Shown here in pieces: positions 15,597 to 22,481 of a stretch of DNA of 34,597 nucleotides. This DNA comes from DAOUCP01 sp034432155 (GTDB lineage: Bacteria > Chloroflexota > Anaerolineae > Epilineales > Epilineaceae), in the NCBI GenBank assembly GCA_034432155.1, contig DAOUCP010000003.1, positions 1 to 34,597 on the forward strand, read 5' to 3'. The notes under the pieces are model-generated. The model saw only the letters and a list, made by a program, of their open reading frames with translations. It did not search any database and was not told the origin of the DNA. Each line of letters begins with the position of its first letter. Positions within the stretch are counted from its first letter, which is position 1. Made by a program: the position numbers and the translations under genes.

Positions 15597-16181
15597 CTAA
15601 CCCGACCGCGACGGCGCTCCCGTCGCCAGGAGAGCCTCGACCCACCGGCAGATGCAATGGATGACCAGGCGGTGCCCTTCCTGGATGCGGGGTGTTTCGG
15701 TCGCACCGACCCGCAAGATCAGGTCCGACACGGCGACGAGATCCTCGCCCTCGCTTCCGGTGAGGGCCACCGTGACGGCACCGCAAGCTCGCGCGACCTT
15801 GAGGGCCTGGACGACGTTCGCCGAACGGCCACTGGTGCTGATGCCAACGACCAGATCGCCGGGCCTGGCCAAGGCCTGCACTTGCCGGGCGTACACCGAC
15901 TCGAAGCCCAGGTCGTTGGCCAGCGCTGTCAAGAGGGGCGTGTTGGCGCTCAACGCGATGGCGGCGTACGGCTCTCGCAGCGTGGCGTACCGGCCGACCA
16001 GCTCGGCCACGAGGTGCTGGGCGTCGGCGGCGCTGCCGCCATTGCCAAGGGCCAGCAACTTGCCGCCCGAGGCCAGAACGGTAGCCACCTGCCGGGCGAT
16101 GGCCTCGATGACCGGCACCTCGCCCAAGAGCGCAGCCTGGACGGCAATGCTGTCCTCGATGTCACGCGCGATGGTGCTCAC
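15597..16181 (-). CDS. gmhA: Sedoheptulose 7-phosphate isomerase (GmhA-type SIS protein)
   Basis: This is a 194-residue protein, the usual GmhA length. It would convert sedoheptulose 7-phosphate to D-glycero-D-manno-heptose 7-phosphate in the cytosol. SIS-domain and GmhA signatures are ALGNGGSAADAQHLVAELVG, VGISTSGRSANVVQAL and TPRIQEGHRLVIHCICRW; the last carries the conserved Glu and His residues of the GmhA active site. The start is GTG 16181, which overlaps the stop of the nucleotidyltransferase gene (GTGA, 16178-16181). It is the last gene of a four-gene heptose/glycosyltransferase operon. A DiaA-type SIS protein is the main alternative, but the HddA/HddC neighbours favour GmhA. Confidence 0.92.
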   Translation of the reverse strand: MSTIARDIEDSIAVQAALLGEVPVIEAIARQVATVLASGGKLLALGNGGSAADAQHLVAELVGRYATLREPYAAIALSANTPLLTALANDLGFESVYARQVQALARPGDLVVGISTSGRSANVVQALKVARACGAVTVALTGSEGEDLVAVSDLILRVGATETPRIQEGHRLVIHCICRWVEALLATGAPSRSG

Positions 16182-16870
16182 GGGAGCAGCTCGCGGAGGG
16201 CCTGGTAACCCTCCGGCGTGCCCATGTCGACGAACGGCCCGGGCGTGCGATAGGCCAGTACCGGCCGACCGGCGGCCAGCAGGCGGGGGAACACATCCAG
16301 CTCGAGCGAGGCCGCGCCGCGAGCCGGCACTACATCCAGGATATCTGGCTCCAGGATATAGAGGCCGGCGCTTACCAGCCCCGGCCCCGCGGCGCTCTTT
16401 TCACCAAAGCCCATGATTCGATCGCTCTCATCCACGCGCAGTTGTCCGTAGCGACTGGTGTCGGGCACCCACACGGCGGCCAGCGTCGCCACCGCGCCCG
16501 GGTGTGCCCGATGGTAGTCGGTCATGGCTTGCCAGTCCAGAGGCAAGTAAGTGTCGCCGTTCAGGACGGCGGAGGTGGCGGTGAATCGTCGGCGGGCATG
16601 CCGCAAGGCACCCGCCGTGCCGAGTGGCCGCAACTCCTGCGAGTAGCGGAGCCGGACACCCAGGTCGCGCCCGTCGCCCAGGTGCGCGCGAATGAGGTCC
16701 GCCCCGTGGCCGACGCACAGCACCACGTCCCGGATCCCATGGCGCGCCAGTTGCTCGATCTGGTGGACCACGACGGGCTGGCCGGCGAAGCTCACCAGGG
16801 CTTTGGGCGTGTCGGGGAACAGCTCCCGCAAGCGTGTGCCGAGGCCGCCCACCAGCACGAAGGCCCTCAT
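16178..16870 (-). CDS. hddC: Heptose 1-phosphate nucleotidyltransferase (HddC-like)
   Basis: This is a 230-residue protein. The Rossmann-type nucleotidyltransferase signature is at the N-terminus (LVGGLGTRLRELFPDTPKAL), followed by AVLNGDTYLPLDW with the metal-binding Asp, and a C-terminal GPFVDMGTPEGYQAL typical of sugar-phosphate nucleotidyltransferases. In the GDP-heptose route HddC joins D-glycero-alpha-D-manno-heptose 1-phosphate to GTP to give GDP-heptose. ATG 16870 overlaps the kinase stop (ATGA) and gives the standard MRAFVLVGG start. The nucleotide used (GTP or another) cannot be told from the sequence; the assignment rests on adjacent HddA- and GmhA-type genes. Confidence 0.85.
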   Translation of the reverse strand: MRAFVLVGGLGTRLRELFPDTPKALVSFAGQPVVVHQIEQLARHGIRDVVLCVGHGADLIRAHLGDGRDLGVRLRYSQELRPLGTAGALRHARRRFTATSAVLNGDTYLPLDWQAMTDYHRAHPGAVATLAAVWVPDTSRYGQLRVDESDRIMGFGEKSAAGPGLVSAGLYILEPDILDVVPARGAASLELDVFPRLLAAGRPVLAYRTPGPFVDMGTPEGYQALRELLP

Positions 16871-17889
16871 GGGCCCTCCGCGACCCAGGTGTGCAACCCG
16901 CGGAACTCGAAGTGGTAGTCCACCACCCGAGCCCCCCGCTCCTCGAGCGCCGCGGCAATGCGATTGCGCTTGTCGAAGGGACAGTAGAACATCATGAAGC
17001 CACCACCCCCGGCGCCGCTGATCTTGCCGCCCAGGGCGCCCGCTCGGAGAGCGCTCTCGTACAGCTCGAGGATCTCGGAGGTTACGATCTGGCTTGCCAG
17101 GCGCTGTTTGTGGAGCCATGCCTGGTGCAGCAGATCGCCGAAGTCGGCCAGGCGCGCTTGGAGCAAGGCTTTGGACATGGCGTCGGCAATGGCTTTCAGC
17201 TCGGCCATGGCGTGCTCGACGTCGGGCTTGCCTGCCTTGTAGTTGGCCACCTGGGCAGCGATGATGCCCGACGAGGTACGCGTCTTTCCCGTGTAGCACA
17301 ACAGCAGATTGCAGTTGAGCTCGTCGATCGTCGACCACGGCAGCGGCAGCCGTTCGACCTGCGTTCCGGAACGCTCGAAGGTCATCCGGTTGAACCCGCC
17401 GAAGGTGGCAGCGTACTGATCCTGACGGCCGCCTGGGATGGCCACGTCTTGGCGCTCGATGGTGTAGGCGAGCTCGGCGATCTCATGCTGGCTCAGGCCG
17501 AGCTGCTGCCAGCAGCCAAAGAGGCCGACCAGGGCGACGACCAGGCTGGACGATGAGCCCAGGCCTGAGCCGGGCGGGGCGTCGGTCTGCAGGTAGACCG
17601 CCAAGCCCTCGCTCGGTCGGCCCGCCGCCAGACGATTGATGGCCGCATTCACCAGTTCCAGCCGCCCGCCCCGTGGCAGCGGAGCGTCGACGTCGTACTT
17701 GGCGACGACATCGTAGTCGACAGAGTGCACCAGGATCTCGCGGCTGGGCAAAGGCAGCAGGGAGGCGAGCGAGTACTTGTCGATGGTGGCATTCAGAACC
17801 AGGCCGCCGCGTTCCTCGGCGTAGGGCGAAACGTCCGTGCCGCCGCCGGCGAACGAGATGCGCAGGGGTGCCCGCGCGCGGACGATCAT
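16867..17889 (-). CDS. hddA: GHMP kinase, D-glycero-alpha-D-manno-heptose 7-phosphate kinase (HddA-like)
   Basis: This is a 340-residue protein, the normal length. It would phosphorylate the anomeric carbon of heptose 7-phosphate. The N-terminus RAPLRISFAGGGTDVSPYAE is the characteristic HddA/FGGY-unrelated GHMP start, and the ATP-binding GHMP motif is PPGSGLGSSSSLVVALVGLF. The C-terminal GHMP motif is LGGKISGAGGGGFMMFYC. The start at 17889 overlaps the glycosyltransferase stop (ATGA, 17886-17889) and the stop overlaps the next start in the same way, so the genes are translationally coupled. A fucokinase-like GHMP enzyme is the alternative, less likely beside GmhA and HddC. Confidence 0.92.
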   Translation of the reverse strand: MIVRARAPLRISFAGGGTDVSPYAEERGGLVLNATIDKYSLASLLPLPSREILVHSVDYDVVAKYDVDAPLPRGGRLELVNAAINRLAAGRPSEGLAVYLQTDAPPGSGLGSSSSLVVALVGLFGCWQQLGLSQHEIAELAYTIERQDVAIPGGRQDQYAATFGGFNRMTFERSGTQVERLPLPWSTIDELNCNLLLCYTGKTRTSSGIIAAQVANYKAGKPDVEHAMAELKAIADAMSKALLQARLADFGDLLHQAWLHKQRLASQIVTSEILELYESALRAGALGGKISGAGGGGFMMFYCPFDKRNRIAAALEERGARVVDYHFEFRGLHTWVAEGP

Positions 17890-19010
17890 GGCCGGCTCAC
17901 CAGACGCTGGTAAAGCGCAACGGTGGCCTCCAGCATGGCTTCCACGGAGAGTTCCCGCTGCGCCCGTTCGCGACCGGCATCGCCCAGCCGTCGGCGTAGT
18001 TCTGGATCGGACAGCAACTCCTGCAGCGCCGCGGCCAAGGCCGGTGGATCGTTGGGCGGCACCACCAGTCCGGTGATGCGGTGCTGATTGACGTAACTGG
18101 TGCCGGTGCCCAGCTCCGTGCAGACCACCGGCAGGCCACAGGCCATGGCCTCGATCTGCACCGTGCCCCAGGTCTCAGCCCGGTTGGTGCTGGGGAGGGC
18201 AAACACGTCGGCGGCGTGGTACAGCGCAACCAGTTCCTGGTGATCGACCTCGCCGAGGAAGTGGACACGGTCGTCCACCTGGCACCGAGCGGCCAGCTGC
18301 CGCCACGTCACCTCGAGGGGTCCGGTCCCCACGATCAAGGCGTGGGCTCGCAACCCGGTCAGCGCCCGGATCAGCACATCGATGCCTTTGTAGTGCCGCA
18401 GGCGGCCCACTGCCAGGACCAGCCCGGCCGTCCCGTAGGCGGCTCGGATCTGGGCCGCGCGCCGCTTCGTCTCGGGCGTGTCCTGGAAGCGCCGGAGGTC
18501 GATGCCGTGAGGGATGATCACGCATTTCGCGGCAAAGGCCGGCAGCTGACGGGAGCTGGCGATCGAGCGCGGACTGGAGACACTGATGGCGTCCAGGCGG
18601 GCGAGAAGCCGCCGCTGCAACGGTCGGTACGCCGCGCCGAGCAGACGCTGGCGAACGATGTCGCTGTGGTAGGTGGCTACGCTGTGGGGCGCGCGTCCCC
18701 AGAACAGCTGGGCGAGCTCGGCCGGCGGATAGGGCATGTGCAGATGCACGAGGTCGGCCTCGCGACTCAGACGCCGCAACGCTGGGAAGAACGCCGGGCT
18801 GATGGGCGCCGACTGGAGGGTTGCCAGCCGCCCCGTCTTGATCACGGGCACCCCACGGAGTGTCGTCTGTTCCGACCGGCGGTTGGTGCTCGTGACCAGC
18901 ACCCGCGTGTCCACCCCCATGGTGCGCAGTCCTTCTGCCAACAGCCCGACGTGGTGTTCGATGCCGCCACGTACCGGCGCGTAGTCCTTGTAGACGTGCA
19001 GGACGCGCAT
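17886..19010 (-). CDS. GT4-family glycosyltransferase
   Basis: This is a 374-residue protein with the two-Rossmann GT-B layout. The N-terminal half begins HVYKDYAPVRGGIEHHVGLL, the glycine loop of acceptor-side GT4 enzymes. The C-terminal half has LAVGRLRHYKGIDVLIRAL and the donor-binding EX7E region (PSTNRAETWGTVQIEAMACG). It transfers a sugar from a nucleotide donor, probably at the inner face of the membrane, to a glycan or lipid acceptor. ATG 19010 is chosen because a candidate promoter lies just upstream and the protein then starts MRVLHVYKDY, as family members do. It is the first gene of the operon with HddA, HddC and GmhA, so GDP-heptose or another sugar of the same surface glycan may be its donor. 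Confidence 0.9.
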   Translation of the reverse strand: MRVLHVYKDYAPVRGGIEHHVGLLAEGLRTMGVDTRVLVTSTNRRSEQTTLRGVPVIKTGRLATLQSAPISPAFFPALRRLSREADLVHLHMPYPPAELAQLFWGRAPHSVATYHSDIVRQRLLGAAYRPLQRRLLARLDAISVSSPRSIASSRQLPAFAAKCVIIPHGIDLRRFQDTPETKRRAAQIRAAYGTAGLVLAVGRLRHYKGIDVLIRALTGLRAHALIVGTGPLEVTWRQLAARCQVDDRVHFLGEVDHQELVALYHAADVFALPSTNRAETWGTVQIEAMACGLPVVCTELGTGTSYVNQHRITGLVVPPNDPPALAAALQELLSDPELRRRLGDAGRERAQRELSVEAMLEATVALYQRLVSRP

Positions 19011-19021
19011 GAGGAAAAGCG

Positions 19022-19050
19022 ATTCTAGGTCTCGGCTAGGGCAGCGGCAA
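19022..19050 (-). promoter_or_regulatory. Candidate promoter of the heptose/GT4 operon
   Basis: On the minus strand TTGCCG (19050-19045) and TAGAAT (19027-19022) are 17 bases apart. The ATG at 19010 is 11 bases beyond the -10 box, so the leader would be about five bases with no room for a Shine-Dalgarno. Confidence 0.55.
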
Positions 19051-19129
19051 GCAGCTACGAGCAGAACGGCGACAGTGGCGATGCGGGTGCCGTTTCGCCA
19101 GACCAAAGCAGCCAGCGCCGGGTCTGCGC

Positions 19130-19135
19130 TAGAAT
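19130..19135 (+). promoter_or_regulatory. -10 box of a probably leaderless methyltransferase transcript
   Basis: TAGAAT ends six bases before the GTG start at 19142, so transcription would begin at or next to the start codon. No good -35 hexamer is found at 16-18 bases upstream. Confidence 0.4.
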
Positions 19136-19141
19136 CAGGCC

Positions 19142-20047
19142 GTGGACGGCCGTTTCGACCGCGAGGTGCAATCGATCGTCTGGGAGTGGGTCCGCTGCCC
19201 ATTGTGCGGCGCCGATGAGCCCCGTCGGCTGGTGACGGACACGCTGTGGCGCCGTGATCTGCGCCTGTCGTTCACCGTTGTGGCTTGCCGTGGTTGCGGG
19301 CTCGCGTACACCAATCCCCGCGCTCACGCCCCCCTTCTGCAGCGAGAACCGGGAGGCGCAGCGCGCACCGATGCCGCGGTCGCCAACCGGCCGATCTATG
19401 CCGCCGGCCTGGCGTGGCTCGAGCGTCTGGGGTTGCCTTCGGCGGGGCGACTGCTGGATGTCGGCTGCGCCCGGGGTGACTTTCTGACCTTCAGCGCCGG
19501 GCGCGGCTACCAAGCCGTGGGGCTGGACATCAACCCTCGACTGGCGGCCGAGGCACAGGCGCGCGGGCATGAGGTCTACGTGGGCGACCTTCGCGAAGTG
19601 GACGCGGATGCACTTCTCGGTGCCCCGTTCGATGGCGTCACACTGTGGGATGTGCTGGAACACGTGGACGCTCCAGTGGCTCTGCTGGCCTCGTGCCGGG
19701 CACGGTTACGACCAGGTGGCCTATTGCTGGTCCATACCGGGAACGCGCGCTTCCAAATCCCCAAGGCCCGCCTTCTGCATGGGCTGTGGCCGAAAGCGGG
19801 TCCGTACCTGATTCCGTACCAGCATCTCACCCATTTTGATCCCCGCACGGCGAAGCTTGCGCTTCGGCTGGCCGGACTGGAGCCCGTGGCAGTCACCTTT
19901 GCTGCCACGCTGCATTATCGCCAGCCGTGGAAGCGTCGCGCCATGGCGCTGCTCAACGGGTTGGCGGCCGTGCCCCATCGGCTCGGCGGGCCACTGCTTA
20001 CCAACGCCATGCTGGTCATCGGCCGGCGGGCGGCGACGCTCGGCTAG
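19142..20047 (+). CDS. Class I SAM-dependent methyltransferase with N-terminal zinc ribbon
   Basis: This is a 301-residue protein with a GTG start. Two CxxC pairs at Cys19/Cys22 (RCPLCG) and Cys49/Cys52 (ACRGCG) form a probable zinc ribbon. A Methyltransf_23-type domain follows: motif I LLDVGCARGDFL (~104-115), VGLDINPRLAAEA, the motif region GVTLWDVLEHVDAPV and LRPGGLLLVHTGN. The C-terminal part includes YQHLTHFDP, seen in sugar and small-molecule methyltransferases of this type. It would transfer a methyl group from S-adenosylmethionine in the cytosol; the acceptor is unknown. The divergent heptose/GT4 operon makes a sugar or glycan acceptor possible. No Shine-Dalgarno precedes the GTG, in line with a leaderless message. 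Confidence 0.82.
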   Translation: MDGRFDREVQSIVWEWVRCPLCGADEPRRLVTDTLWRRDLRLSFTVVACRGCGLAYTNPRAHAPLLQREPGGAARTDAAVANRPIYAAGLAWLERLGLPSAGRLLDVGCARGDFLTFSAGRGYQAVGLDINPRLAAEAQARGHEVYVGDLREVDADALLGAPFDGVTLWDVLEHVDAPVALLASCRARLRPGGLLLVHTGNARFQIPKARLLHGLWPKAGPYLIPYQHLTHFDPRTAKLALRLAGLEPVAVTFAATLHYRQPWKRRAMALLNGLAAVPHRLGGPLLTNAMLVIGRRAATLG

Positions 20048-20112
20048 ACCCTGCGCCTTCGGCGGCGACCAGCTCTCGTTGGGCGGTGCGTGGCGTGCTA
20101 TCGTTGGCGGCC

Positions 20113-21453
20113 ATGCCCTTGCCCCTCGTCGCCATTGTCGGCCGTCCCAACGTGGGCAAGTCAACGCTCTTCAACCGGCTGGCCGGAGAACGACGGGCGA
20201 TTGTGGCCGGCGAGCCGGGGACGACACGCGACCGCATCGTGGCCCGTGTGGAGTGGGGTGGGCAGCAGTTCCACCTCGTGGACACCGGCGGCCTCGACCT
20301 GTCCGCCGGCGACGAACTCATGGAGCAGGTCCGCGCCCAGGTGCTGCTGGCCATCGAAGAGGCCGATGTCGTCATCTTCCTGCTCGACGCCACCGTCGCC
20401 ATCACCCGTGAGGATGAGGCGGTGGCCGACCTTCTGCGGCGTTCGGGCAAGCCCGTCCTACTGGCGGTCAACAAGGTAGAGTCGGTACAGCGTGAGCTCG
20501 ACGCCAGCCACGCCTGGCGGCTTGGACTCGGCGAACCGGTCGCCATATCGGCGCTCCACGGCCGAGGCACCGGCGACCTCCTGCAGGCTCTCCTGGCGCA
20601 GCTGCCACTCAGTCAACCGGAAGCCGAGGGCGACGCCTTGCGCCTGGCGATCATCGGTCGGCCCAATGTGGGCAAGTCCAGCCTGCTGAATCGACTGCTG
20701 GGGGAGGAACGGTCGATCGTGGCCACGAGTCCGGGGACTACCCGGGACAGCATCGACGCGCGGCTTCGCTACCACGACCAGGATGTGGTGCTTGTGGATA
20801 CCGCCGGCATCCGCCGCCGAGGTCGGATTGCCGTGGGCGTCGAGCGTTTCAGCGTCCTGCGCGCCGTGCGCACCATCGAGCACTGCGACGTGGCAGCCCT
20901 CATCCTCGACGCGACCGAAGGCGTGTGCGCCCAGGATGCCCACATCGCTGGCCTGGTGCAGGAGGCGGGCAAGGGTGCCATCCTGGTGGTCAACAAGTGG
21001 GACCTTGTGACCAAAGATGTGCGGACGGCGGACGAGTACGGGCAGTACGTGCGCGCCGAGCTGCGATTCCTCGACTACGCGCCGCTGGTATTCGTTTCAG
21101 CCCTCACTGGCCAGCGCGTGTCCCAGATTCTGAGCCGTGCCGTGGCGATCTACCAGGTGCGGCGCCACCGCATTGCCACCTCCGACCTCAACCGACTGGT
21201 CCAGGACCTGCAAGTTCGACACCATCCGCCAAGCCGCGGTCGCCGCCAGCTGCGCATTCTCTATGCCACCCAGGCGGATGTGGCCCCACCGACCTTCGTG
21301 TTCTTCGTCAACGATCCGCAACTGGTGCATTTCTCCTACCAGCGCTTCCTGGAGAACCAGCTGCGGACCCTCGAGCCCTTCGAGGGCACGCCGCTGCGGC
21401 TCGTCTTCCGGGGCCGCCAGCCTCGATCGGCGCGGCCGGAGCGGTCCAGCTAG
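20113..21453 (+). CDS. der: Ribosome assembly GTPase Der (EngA)
   Basis: This is a 446-residue protein with two tandem Era-like GTPase domains and a C-terminal KH-like domain, the Der layout. Domain 1 has GRPNVGKSTLFNRL, DTGGLDL and NKVE; domain 2 has GRPNVGKSSLLNRLL, DTAGIRRRG and NKWD. The C-terminal region has YQRFLENQLRTLEP and the ending GTPLRLVFRGR typical of Der. It acts in late 50S subunit assembly. ATG 20113 starts the protein directly with PLVAIVGRPNVGKS, as usual. The G4 motif of domain 1 reads NKVE, with Glu123 where Asp is normal. The stop overlaps the convergent gene's stop in a shared CTAG. Confidence 0.96.
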   Translation: MPLPLVAIVGRPNVGKSTLFNRLAGERRAIVAGEPGTTRDRIVARVEWGGQQFHLVDTGGLDLSAGDELMEQVRAQVLLAIEEADVVIFLLDATVAITREDEAVADLLRRSGKPVLLAVNKVESVQRELDASHAWRLGLGEPVAISALHGRGTGDLLQALLAQLPLSQPEAEGDALRLAIIGRPNVGKSSLLNRLLGEERSIVATSPGTTRDSIDARLRYHDQDVVLVDTAGIRRRGRIAVGVERFSVLRAVRTIEHCDVAALILDATEGVCAQDAHIAGLVQEAGKGAILVVNKWDLVTKDVRTADEYGQYVRAELRFLDYAPLVFVSALTGQRVSQILSRAVAIYQVRRHRIATSDLNRLVQDLQVRHHPPSRGRRQLRILYATQADVAPPTFVFFVNDPQLVHFSYQRFLENQLRTLEPFEGTPLRLVFRGRQPRSARPERSS

Positions 21454-22481
21454 AGAGCCGTCCACGCGACGTGCGTACCGACCAGATCGGCCAGCAGCTC
21501 CAGCTTGTCCCGTTCCTCCAGCGTGATCAGCGGCTCCATGTCATCCACCAGCTTGACAGTCTGAAATGTGTCGTGGGGCACGAGCAGCATCGGAGTGCCA
21601 CGTTCCGTAGCCTGCGCCACAAGGCTAGGCGACGGCAGCATGTTGTTGGTGAGCACGATGCCAGCGGCGTTGCCTTGCATCGCGGCAACCAGGACGTCAC
21701 CACGGTCGCCGCTGGTGATGATCAGGGCTCCCTCGCGCCGATGGAGCTCGCGCGTGATGGCTTCGGTGACCGAGGTGGCGCCCACCATGATGTGCCGCAC
21801 GACGCGATCCAACTCGTTCTCGCCGACGATCACCTTGGCGAAGAGGGCCTCGGCGATGCCCCGCAACGATCGGCCGGACAGCGCCGGAGCAAAGGGAATG
21901 ACGCCCAGGATGCGGATACCCAAGGCCTCGATGCGCGATCGATAGCCAACCTCGAAGTCTGCTGGTTCCTGGACCTGGTTGACAACGATGCCGGCGAAAT
22001 CGACATCGGGCATGGTGACGTACTGCTCTAGAAAGGCTGCATCATCCAGCACGTTCGCTGGTTCGCCGCCGGCGACGATCACCAGCCGTGCGGCAAGGCT
22101 GCGGGCCAGGGCGATCGGGTCGAGATATACCGAGGCGCCGTAGTGCAAGTCGTGCCCGGCCTCTACGAACAGCCATTCGCGTCCTGTGCCGACCTTGCTG
22201 GCCATGTCGCGCAGCCGATCGCGAGTGCTTTCGCGGTCAAACATGAAGGTCAACTTGGCGTGCTCGAAGCCGATGGTGATGTCTTCGGGGTTGTGTTCGA
22301 GGCGAAGGAAGTTCGCAAGGACGGCGGCATCGTAATCCCAAAGGCGCTTCTTGCGGTACATCAGGCGGTCCCCGAAGGGCTTGATGTAGCCGCACGAGCC
22401 GCTGACCGTCTGCGTAAGTCCCAGCACCAGGCTGGTCTTGCCGGCGGACCGGCGCGTGGATCCGACGACTACCGTCTTCAT
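21450..22481 (-). CDS. P-loop/DRTGG protein related to the N-terminal part of long phosphotransacetylases
   Basis: This is a 343-residue protein. The N-terminal half is a BioD-like P-loop domain with Walker A GSTRRSAGKTS (residues 7-17) and an internal VEAGHDLHYG that corresponds to the DTBS-like family. The C-terminal half matches a DRTGG domain (VGATSVTEAITRELHRREGA, ITSGDRGDVLVAAMQG). The same pair of domains forms the N-terminus of long Pta enzymes, but the catalytic phosphate acetyltransferase domain is absent. A regulatory, nucleotide-sensing role for acyl-CoA metabolism is an inference from its neighbours. ATG 22481 overlaps the stop of the ADP-forming synthetase gene (ATGA). It is the last gene of a three-gene operon. 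Confidence 0.85.
   Translation of the reverse strand: MKTVVVGSTRRSAGKTSLVLGLTQTVSGSCGYIKPFGDRLMYRKKRLWDYDAAVLANFLRLEHNPEDITIGFEHAKLTFMFDRESTRDRLRDMASKVGTGREWLFVEAGHDLHYGASVYLDPIALARSLAARLVIVAGGEPANVLDDAAFLEQYVTMPDVDFAGIVVNQVQEPADFEVGYRSRIEALGIRILGVIPFAPALSGRSLRGIAEALFAKVIVGENELDRVVRHIMVGATSVTEAITRELHRREGALIITSGDRGDVLVAAMQGNAAGIVLTNNMLPSPSLVAQATERGTPMLLVPHDTFQTVKLVDDMEPLITLEERDKLELLADLVGTHVAWTAL

Noticed and set aside
20076..20104. Promoter before der (TTGGGC and TATCGT)
   Set aside because: Spacing is only 14 bases and the -10 is weak; der may be read through from the methyltransferase gene 65 bases upstream.
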